64,000 bases of DNA from Clostridiaceae bacterium (GCA_021769555.1 JAETSR010000001.1:496001-560000), one strand, 5' to 3'; shown: positions 15,761 to 25,128, numbered from the stretch's first letter. Notes: generated by a model not told the origin, from the letters alone. Numbers and translations: made by a program.

Positions 15761-16570
15761 ATGAGAGATTTTTGGAGGCTGTTCAGCAGCTTTTTCAAGG
15801 TGGCCCTGCGCCGGGAGATGGCCTACCGGGGCACGTTCCTGGCGGGGATTATCGGCCAGTGGATTAGCTATGGGGCGACATTTCTGGGCATATACATTAT
15901 GGTTTCCAGCTTTGACATTCTGGGAGGCTGGAACGGCTCTGAGGTGCTCATGCTCTATGGGCTGTCGGTCATGTCCTACGCAATCGGGGCGTCGTTCTTT
16001 TATAATTTTTCTAATGGACTTGCAGGGCGTATCCGTTCCGGCGAGTTCGACGCATCACTGACAAAGCCCATCCACCCGTTTCTGCACGAGGTGTTTTCGG
16101 CAGGGTACAATGTGGGTTATATCAGTCATTTTACCGTTTCACTGGTTGTTATGGCTGCGGCCCTCTCCAGCACAAACTATAATCTCACTGTACAAAGTCT
16201 GATGTTCCTGATTTTGAGCGTGTTGGGCGCCTCGCTTATACAAGCCTCGGCGCTGATTGCCTCTTCTGTGATGAGTTTCTTTACAGTAGGTAACAATCCA
16301 ATTGCAGATTTTCTGCTGTGGGATGTAAAGGAGTTCACCAACTATCCCATTACGGTTTTCCCCAAAGGGATACAGTTCGTGCTCACATTCATCCTGCCCT
16401 TTGCGTTCATGAATTTCTACCCGGCCGCTGCTCTGCTGGGAAAAGCTATTCCGGAGGGATATCCAGCCATACTGCCATATCTAAGCCCATTGGTAGGGGC
16501 ACTGGTATTTGCGCTGAGTATCCTTCTTTGGAACTGGGGACTGAAAAATTATAAAAGTACAGGCTCTTGA
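15761..16570 (+). CDS. ABC-2 family exporter permease, subunit 2
   Basis: A 269-residue membrane protein with six hydrophobic segments. The conserved SGEFDASLTKPIHPFLHEVFSA motif (about 89-110) matches ABC2_membrane_6 proteins, where an R-x-G-x-[LF]-D-x-x-L-x-[KR]-P segment precedes the third helix. It starts 13 bp after subunit 1 and is followed 23 bp later by the ATPase. It should form a heterodimer with subunit 1. Confidence 0.87.
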   Translation: MRDFWRLFSSFFKVALRREMAYRGTFLAGIIGQWISYGATFLGIYIMVSSFDILGGWNGSEVLMLYGLSVMSYAIGASFFYNFSNGLAGRIRSGEFDASLTKPIHPFLHEVFSAGYNVGYISHFTVSLVVMAAALSSTNYNLTVQSLMFLILSVLGASLIQASALIASSVMSFFTVGNNPIADFLLWDVKEFTNYPITVFPKGIQFVLTFILPFAFMNFYPAAALLGKAIPEGYPAILPYLSPLVGALVFALSILLWNWGLKNYKSTGS

Positions 16571-16593
16571 GAGCCGTTCATAAGGAGGCCAAA

Positions 16594-17583
16594 ATGAGTT
16601 TTATTGAAGTAACGGACTTGTGTAAAGATTACCGCATTGCCAAGCAGGAAAAGGGAATAGCAGGCGCGGTCAAGTCGCTTTTTCATCGTGAATATACCGT
16701 CAAAGAGGCGGTACGGAACGTATCTTTCTCGCTGGAAAAGGGCGAGGTGGTAGGCTATATCGGCCCCAACGGCGCGGGAAAATCCACAACCATCAAGATG
16801 CTCTCCGGGGTACTGCTGCCCACCAGCGGCGTGGCAAAAGTAGGGGATATTATCCCCTATGAGAACCGTAAGGAGAACGCCAAGCGCATTGGCGTGGTAT
16901 TCGGCCAGCGCTCCCAGCTTTACTGGGACTTGCCTATCTCTGATACCTTTGATTTGTATGAAAGCCTGTATTCTGTCCCCAAGGAGCGGTTCCGCAAGAA
17001 TTGTGACTTCTACACGGAACTGCTGGACATGAAAGACTTCCTTCATCAGCCTGTGCGCCAGTTGAGCCTGGGCCAGAAAATGAAGGCCAACATCGCCATT
17101 GCCCTGCTCCACGACCCGGAGGTGCTGTACCTGGACGAGCCCACCATCGGCCTGGACGTTACCAGCAAAAAGGTTTTGCGGGACGCGCTGAAAAGCATCA
17201 ACGCCCAGCGGAACACGACCATTATTCTGACCACTCACGATATGGACGACATCGAGGCGGTGTGCCAGCGGCTTATTATGATTGACCAGGGGCAAAAGCT
17301 GTTTGACGGTACGCTGGAGGATTTCCGCTCCAAATATAACGATGGGTTTACTGTGAAATTGGAGTTTGATACTGTGCCGCCGCCCTGGCAGGAGAGCGGA
17401 GAGTATGAGCTTTTGGAGGGGGACGAGCGCCATTGGCTTATCAAGTCCAGGACAGAAATGACCGCCAAGGCCGCTATGATTGACCTGATTGGGAAGTATG
17501 ACCCTACGAATCTCTATGTGCAGGAGGAGCGGATTGAGGATATTGTCCGGCGGGCGTATGCACTGGATGAAGTGGGATGTTGA
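16594..17583 (+). CDS. ABC exporter ATP-binding protein
   Basis: The 329-residue ATPase has Walker A GPNGAGKST (57-65), signature LSLGQKMK (about 156-163), Walker B VLYLDEPTIGLD (about 177-188) and a switch His in TTHDMDD. A ~90-residue C-terminal extension is typical of drug/viologen-type ABC-2 ATPases. The ATG at 16594 follows AAGGAGG at 16581-16587; an in-frame ATG nine codons upstream overlaps the permease end. It energises the two preceding permeases. Confidence 0.92.
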   Translation: MSFIEVTDLCKDYRIAKQEKGIAGAVKSLFHREYTVKEAVRNVSFSLEKGEVVGYIGPNGAGKSTTIKMLSGVLLPTSGVAKVGDIIPYENRKENAKRIGVVFGQRSQLYWDLPISDTFDLYESLYSVPKERFRKNCDFYTELLDMKDFLHQPVRQLSLGQKMKANIAIALLHDPEVLYLDEPTIGLDVTSKKVLRDALKSINAQRNTTIILTTHDMDDIEAVCQRLIMIDQGQKLFDGTLEDFRSKYNDGFTVKLEFDTVPPPWQESGEYELLEGDERHWLIKSRTEMTAKAAMIDLIGKYDPTNLYVQEERIEDIVRRAYALDEVGC

Positions 17584-17626
17584 GCCGTGTGAGGTATTTA
17601 CGGCGATTTGTGAAGGGCAAAATAAG

Positions 17627-17657
17627 GGAATTTTCTTTCTGGAATCAGGAAAATTCC
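17627..17657 (+). terminator. Hairpin after the ABC-2 operon
   Basis: GGAATTTTC pairs with GAAAATTCC around a 13-nt loop, about 45 bp past the ATPase stop. No T run follows, so it may be a weak terminator or stabiliser. Confidence 0.4.
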
Positions 17658-17690
17658 GGGCCAAGTTAGACTTGCCGAAGGCAACGTCTT

Positions 17691-17851
17691 TGGCAGAGGA
17701 AGAAGGGCTCGCCCCCAGCAAACGGTTTTAAATTAGATGCGGGAAACACATCAGTGGGCAAATACCAGCCAATTTTTCGCACAGTTAAGCCGTTTGTGTT
17801 CCCAAAACGTAAAGCCCCAAAAGTTTTGCTAATTTACTGATGATATACAAA
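17691..17851 (-). repeat. Decayed tRNA-Trp 3' end plus flank, homologous to 62262-62420
   Basis: Read on the minus strand, the segment ends with a degenerate version of the tRNA-Trp 3' half: an AAAACCG start, a T-arm-like GAGCCCTTCT, and a TCCTCTGCCA end. The next ~110 bp match the sequence beside the better-preserved fragment at 62262-62420 in the same orientation. Shared blocks include AGCCGTTTGTGTT and ATTGATGATAT/ACTGATGATAT. Identity by eye is roughly 70 percent. A small hairpin with GACTTGCC/GGCAACGTC lies next to it at 17667-17690, where 62.2 kb has a tRNA terminator. I read it as an old attachment-site remnant. Confidence 0.5.
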
Positions 17852-17870
17852 AGTAAACCCAGAAAACCAT

Positions 17871-20144
17871 TTACTTCCCCACAGCCTTAACCCCCTCTAA
17901 CTTCCCACCCCCATCGTAAACCGTCACTAAACCGACATCTCCGCCTACAGTGGACCCCACGGAAAACACGCTGCCATCCGGACGCATATCGGCAAATCCG
18001 CTGACCATCCGGCCATTATAGCGAATGGTCCTCTGGCAGTTCTGTTCCTCATAAACCACCCCATAGGGCGCATACTTCTCCATACGCTCCGAAATAGTCT
18101 CCCCGGAGCCGTCGCCGGTACCCTCGGCAGCGGTAGCTTCGGCGTTTATGACAGCCCCGCTCTCCACAAAGCCTTTATCCTCCGCGCTCTCCCGCAGACC
18201 GGTGAGTTCGCCATTCCTATAGACCGCTTCCAAATTAAGCCCATCTGTGCCCAGGCTGTTGCAGACCCACAGCTGGCGCTCCGAGTCAAACAGGCTGCGC
18301 ACGGCCCGGCCGTTCCAGGTCATTTTCAGCGAGCCGGTGCTTTGGCTCTGGTCGAACTCACATCGGAGCCCGAAAGGAGCATAGCGCTCCAACTCCCGGG
18401 CCGTGTGTTCCTCATCATACTGTATCTCCGCGCCCGTATATCTGTACCCCTCCAGCGCGTCCAGGAACATCTGCTCAGGCTCAAATTCCTCCAGGCGCAC
18501 CAGCGGGCCCATTGGGTCGTAGCTGTTGTCGCCGTTAATAATTTTCTCCCGGACAGTATGCACATCTATACTGCCCTCCGGGTCGTAATGCTCGTACTGA
18601 GAAACCCAGCCGTCACCAAGCTCCGCGCCATCCACGAAAATGCGCACCCGCTGGCCGTTCCAGTATAGGTTGTTGTCGTCGTCATTGAAGGTCAGCCCGA
18701 AGCGATTGTAATCCTCGAACAGAGCGATATAGTCCACGCTGCCCTTTTCTACCATGCCGCCTTCCTCAACAGTAGTCGCCTGCATAGGTCCGCCGCTCAT
18801 GAGCATGGTGTTCTCGTCGCCGTCCACGGACTTGGACACAAAATAGCCTTCCTCAATCTTTTTCAGGATTTCCTCATACTCGGCTATGGTCTCGTCCACC
18901 ATCTCCCGGGTCCAGGTGAACCATCCGGTGCTGGGCGTCCAGCTTTTAGAGCCAATCATATCCTGCAAATTCTTCTTCTCTTCCTCAAGCCAGGCGGCGT
19001 ATTCCTCGGCGGTCCACCACTCAACTCTCGGGGTGGGATAGGCGGCGGCGAACTCCTCGTCCGTCATGGCTGTCCAGGTTTCGCCGCCGTCGAAGCTGTA
19101 GTAGGTGTCGCCGTTCTCGTCAGTGTATGACATGAGGCTGTCTTTGCTTTCAACTGTATAGCTGGTTTGCGGCCCATTGCTGCCAGTGTTCTCCGCGCTG
19201 GCGGATGTGGCAAAAACAGTCGCGGTGCCGCCCACCAGAGAGAGGGCCAGAGCCAGGGCAATCATAGATTTTCTCTTAATAGTCATAATTGATTTTATCC
19301 TTTCTTCAATAGGAGTTTTGCTGAAATGATTTCCAATCAAAGCTGACCCGCTTCTGCGCTCCTCCATGCGGATAAGCGCCATGGCATATTCTGACCGAAC
19401 AGCCCCCGCCCCCAGCACTGCCTCATCACAGGCCAGCTCGATGTCCCGGTTTGCAAAGAACAGCATAGCCCAGACCAGCGGGTTGAACCAGTGCGCGCAG
19501 AACGCGGCGGCCAGCGCCAGCTTCAAAAGCCCGTCGAACCGCCGGATATGCGTCAACTCGTGGGCCAGCACATAGCCTAAAGTTTCCCTGTCGTCCCAGT
19601 CTGTTGACTTGGGCAGGAGTATCACCGGGCGCAGAATGCCGTAGGTCAGCGGCGCGGCTATCCTGTCCGACTGACGAACAGTGACCGGGCGGCGGAGCCT
19701 ATGCTCAAGGAGCCATGCGCTCACATAGTCATTGTGAACCGGCAGCGCCTCCCGAAACTCCCGGCGGCATTTTACATAGACTGCCACGAAGTACCAGGAG
19801 CAGACCAGGAACCCCGCCAGCCAGAGCGCGGCCCATGGGTCAACGCTTGTGACAGCACTGCCCGCAATGGCAGGAGTTTCAGTGACTTCTCCTGCCCAAG
19901 CGGAAGGGGAGAGGGGCGCTATTACTGGCCCGGGCTGGTGCACAGTAACCGGCGCGGGACTGCTTAAAAGCGAGTACACGCTGCATGGCGCGGGCAGTGA
20001 AAACGGCACCAGCAGCCGCACCAGCACCAGCGCCCACAGCGCCGGGAACAGTCTCTTGGGGAGCCTGTGCAGAGCCAGCGCCCGAACCAGCAGCACCGCA
20101 AAAATCATCGCCCCGCCTGAGAGGGACATCTGTACAAGGCTCAT
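17871..20144 (-). CDS. BlaR1/MecR1-type M56 metallopeptidase with a long C-terminal domain
   Basis: The 757-residue membrane protein has N-terminal transmembrane segments. The M56 zinc-protease motifs are HELTH (195-199) and ELACDE (about 236-241). A further hydrophobic segment follows near residues 300-320. The ~430-residue C-terminal region is rich in Glu, Tyr and Trp and contains repeated YAPYG/YAPFG units. It lacks the STYK/KTG penicillin-binding motifs of true BlaR1 sensors. The family senses an external signal and inactivates the partner BlaI repressor by proteolysis. The start overlaps the BlaI stop by 4 bp (ATGA), so translation is coupled. The signal is unknown; a non-beta-lactam ligand is likely because the classical sensor domain is missing. 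Confidence 0.88.
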   Translation of the reverse strand: MSLVQMSLSGGAMIFAVLLVRALALHRLPKRLFPALWALVLVRLLVPFSLPAPCSVYSLLSSPAPVTVHQPGPVIAPLSPSAWAGEVTETPAIAGSAVTSVDPWAALWLAGFLVCSWYFVAVYVKCRREFREALPVHNDYVSAWLLEHRLRRPVTVRQSDRIAAPLTYGILRPVILLPKSTDWDDRETLGYVLAHELTHIRRFDGLLKLALAAAFCAHWFNPLVWAMLFFANRDIELACDEAVLGAGAVRSEYAMALIRMEERRSGSALIGNHFSKTPIEERIKSIMTIKRKSMIALALALSLVGGTATVFATSASAENTGSNGPQTSYTVESKDSLMSYTDENGDTYYSFDGGETWTAMTDEEFAAAYPTPRVEWWTAEEYAAWLEEEKKNLQDMIGSKSWTPSTGWFTWTREMVDETIAEYEEILKKIEEGYFVSKSVDGDENTMLMSGGPMQATTVEEGGMVEKGSVDYIALFEDYNRFGLTFNDDDNNLYWNGQRVRIFVDGAELGDGWVSQYEHYDPEGSIDVHTVREKIINGDNSYDPMGPLVRLEEFEPEQMFLDALEGYRYTGAEIQYDEEHTARELERYAPFGLRCEFDQSQSTGSLKMTWNGRAVRSLFDSERQLWVCNSLGTDGLNLEAVYRNGELTGLRESAEDKGFVESGAVINAEATAAEGTGDGSGETISERMEKYAPYGVVYEEQNCQRTIRYNGRMVSGFADMRPDGSVFSVGSTVGGDVGLVTVYDGGGKLEGVKAVGK

Positions 20145-20500
20145 TGCTCCACCTCGTCCCCGACCAGCTGCTTCAGCCGCTCTATCTGCGCTGCCGAGAG
20201 CTTTTTGCGTCCCAGCAGCGCGGCAAAGAGCTTATCCACCGAGCCGTCATACAGCTTGCCGATGAGCTCATCGGTCTCGGCCTCCTGCACGGCCTCCTTA
20301 GGGATAAGCGCCCGGCACATAAAGCCCGGCTCGCTTCGCTCGATAGCCCCCTTGGCAATGCACTTCTTTATGACGGTATAGGTAGTGTTCATGTTCCAGC
20401 CGGTCTCGGCCTTGAGAATGTCTGAGATTTCCTTAGCAGTGCGGCCGCCGCCCCGCCAGAGGACGTTCATTACCTTCAGCTCAGAATCGAACAGTTTCAT
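20141..20500 (-). CDS. BlaI/MecI/CopY family repressor
   Basis: The 119-residue protein has the family winged helix (LFDSELKVMNVLW at the start, TAKEISDIL helix, NTTYTVIKKCIAKG recognition region) and a helical dimerisation tail from about 70 onward. BlaI proteins bind dyads with TACA or ACTA arms and are cleaved after the paired M56 protease is activated. The region just upstream carries three ACTATTGCAATAGT-type dyads, which strongly suggests autoregulation of this two-gene operon. Confidence 0.92.
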   Translation of the reverse strand: MKLFDSELKVMNVLWRGGGRTAKEISDILKAETGWNMNTTYTVIKKCIAKGAIERSEPGFMCRALIPKEAVQEAETDELIGKLYDGSVDKLFAALLGRKKLSAAQIERLKQLVGDEVEQ

Positions 20501-20523
20501 ATTGGGTCAGTCCTTTCTTTGAA

Positions 20524-20591
20524 ACTATTGCAATAGTTTACATGCTTATACTATCACAATAGTGTGGGGCTGTCAAGACTATTGCAGTAGT
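20524..20591. promoter_or_regulatory. Three BlaI-type operators overlapping the blaI-blaR promoter
   Basis: Dyads ACTATTGCAATAGT (20524-20537, perfect), ACTATCACAATAGT (20550-20563) and ACTATTGCAGTAGT (20578-20591) are spaced 26 and 28 bp apart. The minus-strand promoter TTGACA (20576-20571), 17 bp, TAGTAT (20553-20548) lies among them. The middle operator covers the -10 and the outer ones flank the promoter. Confidence 0.85.
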
Positions 20592-20778
20592 GTGAATGTA
20601 AAGAATTTGTGAATGGGGCGGCAGCTCTGCCAGGCTGCAGTGCCGGCCGGCTGCAAAACGATTTGGAGATTATCTTAAAATACCGATAAATATTTCACTG
20701 ACGGAGTGAAATTGGTTAATTTGCTTAATATTGTGGGAATAAATAAAAGGATTGTTGCTGTTCTGAAAGGGATTTGAA

Positions 20779-20833
20779 TGCTATACTTTTCTTGAATATT
20801 GGGGCCCGTCAATATATGAACGCTGCGGGCCCC
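20779..20833 (+). promoter_or_regulatory. Extended -10 and leader hairpin upstream of the GH28 gene
   Basis: TGCTATACT (20779-20787) is an extended -10 without a clear -35. A GC hairpin GGGGCCCG/CGGGCCCC (20801-20833) then starts within the first 10 nt of the transcript and ends just before the ribosome site. It may protect the 5' end or attenuate. The stretch 20592-20778 holds nothing else that I can support. Confidence 0.45.
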
Positions 20834-20859
20834 CATAAAAAAAGAGGAGTGAAAAAATT

Positions 20860-22236
20860 ATGGCGGTACGATTTAACCCAAATCCAATCAGAACGCAGGA
20901 GCCTCTGTTCCGGGTAAATTCCTGGGATGAGGTGGAGAGGTCGCCCTTGTATTCGGTAACGTGCGACGGGCGCCCGCAGGCGGTCTACCATACGGACAGC
21001 TTCGACTATGTTATCCCCGTGGTCAGGAGCGACGATTCCATCCAGGTGGAAATCCAGGTGTGCAGGCCTTTTAAAGAAGCGGTGGTCCGCCCCGCAAAAG
21101 CGGGAATAGTCCCAAAGCGGGAAGGGGACAAGCTGTCCTTTACCCTGGACCATCCCCAGAAGCTCACCCTGGAGCTGGACGGGGACCTGAAAACTCCCCT
21201 TTACATCCTGTGCTCCCACTGGGTGCCCAAGCCCGATAAGGTGGACCATTATTTTGAGAGCGGCAAGATTTACAATGTGGGCGTGCTGCATGTGAAAGCA
21301 GGGGAGACAGTCTATCTGGAAGAGGGGAGCATGGTCTTTGGGTGCATTGAGGCGTATATTGCCGACGGTATCCGGATTCTTGGAAACGGTATCCTGAACG
21401 GCTGCGTATGGCACCCGAAGGAGGAGAACGGCGGCAAGCCCATGATGCGCATAGTGCTGTGCAACAACGTCCGTATTCAGGGAGTTACCATGGTGGACGG
21501 CGGCTCCTGGCACCTGGTGCCCGGGGCCTGCCAGAATGTGGAGATTCAGGACGTGAACATCATGTCCCGGGTGTGTACGGGAGACGGCATTGACATTGTG
21601 GGCTGTGAGCACGTAACCATGAGGGATTCCTTCATCCGGGCCTCTGACGACTGCGTGTGCATTAAAGCCGCCAGCCATCCGGACCCTGCGGCCAACCGGA
21701 ACGTAAAGGACATTCGGGTGGAGCACTGCGTGCTGTGGAATGCCGAGCCGGGCAACGCGGTGGAAATCGGATATGAAGTGCGCTGCGACGAGGTCTGCGA
21801 CATCATCTTCAAGGATATCGACATTGTCCACTGCGAGTATGAGGGAAACCAATCGGGCGGCGTGCTTACCATACATAACGCGGACCGGCCCTATATCCAC
21901 GATATCGTCTACGAGGATATCCGCATTGAGGACGCCCAGGAGAAATTCATTGATATCAAAGTGCTGGACTCTAAGTACTCTCTGGATAGAAAGCGGGGCC
22001 GGGTGGAGAAGATATACTTTAAGAACGTGGAAATTCTCAACGGCGCGTTCCCGGTTTCCATTATCCGGGGCTTTGAGATGGCAAACGAAATGAGCAGGCC
22101 TCAGGATTTCTATTTTGAAAACGTAGTGATTTTAGGCCAGGAAATGCATTCCCCCAATGAGATGCGCATGGTGGTGGAGCTGGCCCATAATCTGCATTTT
22201 GGCGGGAAAACCTATTCACAGAGAAATCCGTTTTAA
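20860..22236 (+). CDS. Glycoside hydrolase family 28 (polygalacturonase-like)
   Basis: The 458-residue protein has no signal peptide. An ~120-residue N-terminal beta domain precedes a right-handed parallel beta-helix with repeated VRIQGVTM/VTMRDSFI-type coils. Catalytic aspartates of GH28 are recognisable in GDGIDI (241-246) and SDD (262-264). The usual GHG appears replaced by a NAVEIGYE segment. Intracellular GH28 enzymes cleave imported galacturonides or other uronides from the end of the chain. It begins the second sugar cluster, before YesN and an ABC importer. The ribosome site AAGAGGAG precedes the ATG. A GH28-like activity other than polygalacturonase is possible. Confidence 0.87.
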   Translation: MAVRFNPNPIRTQEPLFRVNSWDEVERSPLYSVTCDGRPQAVYHTDSFDYVIPVVRSDDSIQVEIQVCRPFKEAVVRPAKAGIVPKREGDKLSFTLDHPQKLTLELDGDLKTPLYILCSHWVPKPDKVDHYFESGKIYNVGVLHVKAGETVYLEEGSMVFGCIEAYIADGIRILGNGILNGCVWHPKEENGGKPMMRIVLCNNVRIQGVTMVDGGSWHLVPGACQNVEIQDVNIMSRVCTGDGIDIVGCEHVTMRDSFIRASDDCVCIKAASHPDPAANRNVKDIRVEHCVLWNAEPGNAVEIGYEVRCDEVCDIIFKDIDIVHCEYEGNQSGGVLTIHNADRPYIHDIVYEDIRIEDAQEKFIDIKVLDSKYSLDRKRGRVEKIYFKNVEILNGAFPVSIIRGFEMANEMSRPQDFYFENVVILGQEMHSPNEMRMVVELAHNLHFGGKTYSQRNPF

Positions 22237-22334
22237 GTAAAATGAAAGCAGGCAAAGCATTGGAAAAGGCAGGGGCCGGTTCTGATGTTTTGCCTTGCAT
22301 TTGCCGGAAATTAAGGAAAGAAAGGTGAGAGGGC

Positions 22335-23378
22335 ATGTGGAGAACAGTGATAGTCGACGACGAGCCTTGGGCGCTGGAGGGTTTGGCAGAGGTAATCGAC
22401 TGGCGGGCTGCAGGATTTTCCATTGAGGGACGGTTTACCGACCCTCAGGAGGCCTTTGCGTTTCTATGTGAAAATCAGCCGGACGTAGTGTTTACCGATA
22501 TCCGCATGCCGGAAATTTCCGGAGTGGAGCTGATATCCATGGCCCGCCAAAGGGGAATTGGCTGTAAGTTCGTTCTTATCAGCGCGTATGAGGATTTTAA
22601 AGCCGCCCAGCAGGCAATTCTGCTGGACGTATGCGGCTACGTGCTGAAGCCCTATGACCAGGAGGAGATTAACAAGGTGGCGGAGATTATCCGAAAGCAC
22701 CTGGAAAAAGAAAACGGGGTACCCCAGCTGGACTGGCAGGATTCTCCGGAGCTTACCCTGGAGAAGGCCGCCGCATGGGAGCGGGAGCTGCGGCATTTTT
22801 CAGGCGGGTTTCTCTGCCTGCATGAGGAGCAGGGCAGGCGCCCGGAGCCCTTGGAGGGAGGCCGGCTGCTTTCTCTGCCGGTGAAAGGGGCGGGGAGCGG
22901 GTTTTTGGTCCTCTCCAATGACGCCCGCGCCGCCCGTGCCCTATTTTTGGATGGGGCGGACAGCGCCGGCTGGGGTGTAAGCCAAGCCCATGCTCCGGCG
23001 GACGAGGGGATACCGGCCATGCTTCGGGAAGCATGGTACTCGCTGCAATGCCGGTTTCACTATTCTGTCAGGGAGCTGGTGGGGGAAATTCAGCTGTATC
23101 TATGTGAAAACATGGGCAAAGACCTGATTTTAGGGCAGATAGCCCAGCACTACCATTTTTCGGAGCCCTATTTCTGCGTGCTGTTCAAGCGGGGAGCGGG
23201 AGTGCCGGTTATGCGCTTTATCCAGCTGGTGCGAATCAACTACGCGGCCTATTTAATCCGCACCACGGATAACCGGCTTCAGGATATTTCTGAGCAGGTG
23301 GGGTTTAACAATTACAGCTATTTTGGCAAGCTGTTCAAAAAATACCAGGGGGTCACTCCGGAAAGCTGCCGGGAGTAG
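22335..23378 (+). CDS. YesN-type response regulator with AraC output domain
   Basis: The 347-residue protein has an N-terminal receiver (acidic pair DD at 8-9, phospho-acceptor Asp55 in FTDIRMPE), a middle linker and a C-terminal AraC/XylS double helix-turn-helix ending YFGKLFKKYQGVTPESCR. It should activate the neighbouring importer and GH28 genes once phosphorylated by the YesM kinase at 23353. Unusually, the kinase gene is convergent with this one and their 3' ends overlap by 26 bp. The ATG has GGTGAGAGGG upstream, a modest ribosome site. Confidence 0.9.
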   Translation: MWRTVIVDDEPWALEGLAEVIDWRAAGFSIEGRFTDPQEAFAFLCENQPDVVFTDIRMPEISGVELISMARQRGIGCKFVLISAYEDFKAAQQAILLDVCGYVLKPYDQEEINKVAEIIRKHLEKENGVPQLDWQDSPELTLEKAAAWERELRHFSGGFLCLHEEQGRRPEPLEGGRLLSLPVKGAGSGFLVLSNDARAARALFLDGADSAGWGVSQAHAPADEGIPAMLREAWYSLQCRFHYSVRELVGEIQLYLCENMGKDLILGQIAQHYHFSEPYFCVLFKRGAGVPVMRFIQLVRINYAAYLIRTTDNRLQDISEQVGFNNYSYFGKLFKKYQGVTPESCRE

Positions 23379-25128
23379 AGAGCGGGTCAGAGGGACGATG
23401 GCGGATTTGAAACTGCACTGTCATGAAATGCCCCTGCATGGAGCGAATGGAAAAGCTAAACCCCTCCCCATAAAACAGCCGCATACGCTGGACCACATTA
23501 TCCAGACCGATATGCTCGTTTTGAGCGGCGTTGCCTTTCTCAGCCAGGGCGCGGCGGAGCTGGAGCAGGTCCTCTTCGGACATTCCCATGCCGTTGTCCG
23601 TGACGGATAGGCGCAGGGAGCCGTCCGGATTTTTCCGGCCCTGTATCAAAATGATGCAGGGCCCTTTTTTTCGTATGAAGCCGTGGTGAATGGAGTTCTC
23701 AATTAAAGGCTGAAGTATCATTGAGAGGATGGTTTGGGCCCGGGCCTCATCGGAAACATGCACCCGCAGCTCATAGCGCTGAGGGGCCCTCATGTCCATT
23801 ACCGTGAAATAGTGCCGGGTATGGGCCAGCTCCTTTTCCAGGGGCACGATGATTTCACTGTGCAGGCTGTAGCGGAAAAGGGCGGCCAGGGAGGTGAGCA
23901 TTCCCTCCAGCATAGGCGCCTTATAGTGCCGGGCCATGCTGCGCATGCTCTCCAATGTGTTAAAGAGGAAATGTGGGTTAATCTGGTTGCGGTAGGCATT
24001 CAGCTGGGCCTGCTTCTGGGCCAGAGTTGTCTGATAAAGGCGCAGAAACATCTCCTGCTGGCGCCGGCTGGCCGCCTCCAGCACCTCCAGCGTTTCGTTT
24101 ACGGTAAAAGCCACATAGCGTAGGTCCTTCGGCCCCGGCAGGGCCATGCGGCGTTTCTGCCCCTGCTGAATTTTCTGCATGTCGGTTACCAGCTGCTTGA
24201 TGGGATTGGATATCTCATGTACAATCAGCTCGGTAAAAACCGCCAGCAGCAGACAAACCGCCAGCATTGCGGACAGCAGGATATTCCGTGTAGCATGAAT
24301 GTCCCGGAGCAGGCTGTTTTTGGGAACCAGGTCTATCATGGTCAGCTTCATATCTTTGAGGGGAACCGCGTGGCGGATATATTCAACGTTTCCGGAAAAG
24401 AGCTTGCCCCGTCCATGCTCCTGGAGCATAGCCAGCTCTTCCGGGGAGGCGTCCCGGCTGGTGTATACCACGTCGTCTTGGTAGAGCAGTGCCTTGATTT
24501 CATTTTCATAGTCCCCCGCGCCCTTCAGGTTGATAAGCTGGTTCACGTCGATACGGGCCACGCCGATTGCGTATTCTTCCGGAAGGAATCCCCGGCGCTG
24601 GATACTGTTTACACGAAAGCAGTAGATAAGCCTGGGCAGGGGAGAGGAGTCATCGGGCAGCGTGCGAAATAACGGCCCGGAGAAGCTGGGGGATTCTTCT
24701 CGGATGGTCTCTGTCAGCTGCTTATACTGGCATTTCCCGGTTGAACCGGAAAAGAAAGAGTGGCCGGAAGGGCTGTCAATCATAATTTCAGTAATCAGAG
24801 GAGAGGACTGCTGGAGATAGTACAGCAGCTGGTTGCAGCCGGAGATATTTTGCAGGTAGACGATGGGGTCCTTGCTGAAGAGGATTTCCTGCGTGTTGGA
24901 GAAATAGGTGAACTGCAGGATGGATTTTTCGATGCCTTCAAACTGGGCGTCCAGCTGTGTTTCGATGTTTTGGGAAAAAGCCTGAAAGGATTTTGCAAAC
25001 TGGACCTCAGAGAAGCGGTAAGCGAAGAGGAAAGTGACCGAGGACAGCGCGGTTACGAATATAAGCATCATTGCCAGAAAAATCCGAAGCATTTGCGTGG
25101 TGGAAAGCCCCCGCAGTTTTTTCCCCAT
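23353..25128 (-). CDS. YesM-type sensor histidine kinase
   Basis: The 591-residue kinase has an N-terminal membrane helix (about 15-37), a ~240-residue extracellular sensor domain, a second helix (about 280-300), a HAMP domain, the phosphoacceptor box NQINPHFLFNTLE (His near 390), and a HATPase domain with LQPLIENSIHHGF (N-box) and DNGMGM (G-box). It is the natural partner of the YesN protein encoded on the other strand. GGAGGG precedes the ATG at 25128. It probably senses the extracellular oligosaccharide or its binding protein. It is divergent from the importer permease at 25406. Confidence 0.9.
   Translation of the reverse strand: MGKKLRGLSTTQMLRIFLAMMLIFVTALSSVTFLFAYRFSEVQFAKSFQAFSQNIETQLDAQFEGIEKSILQFTYFSNTQEILFSKDPIVYLQNISGCNQLLYYLQQSSPLITEIMIDSPSGHSFFSGSTGKCQYKQLTETIREESPSFSGPLFRTLPDDSSPLPRLIYCFRVNSIQRRGFLPEEYAIGVARIDVNQLINLKGAGDYENEIKALLYQDDVVYTSRDASPEELAMLQEHGRGKLFSGNVEYIRHAVPLKDMKLTMIDLVPKNSLLRDIHATRNILLSAMLAVCLLLAVFTELIVHEISNPIKQLVTDMQKIQQGQKRRMALPGPKDLRYVAFTVNETLEVLEAASRRQQEMFLRLYQTTLAQKQAQLNAYRNQINPHFLFNTLESMRSMARHYKAPMLEGMLTSLAALFRYSLHSEIIVPLEKELAHTRHYFTVMDMRAPQRYELRVHVSDEARAQTILSMILQPLIENSIHHGFIRKKGPCIILIQGRKNPDGSLRLSVTDNGMGMSEEDLLQLRRALAEKGNAAQNEHIGLDNVVQRMRLFYGEGFSFSIRSMQGHFMTVQFQIRHRPSDPLSTPGSFPE

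Noticed and set aside
17871-20144. True beta-lactam sensor BlaR1
   Set aside because: The sensor part lacks STYK, SxN and KTG motifs and no beta-lactamase gene is adjacent.
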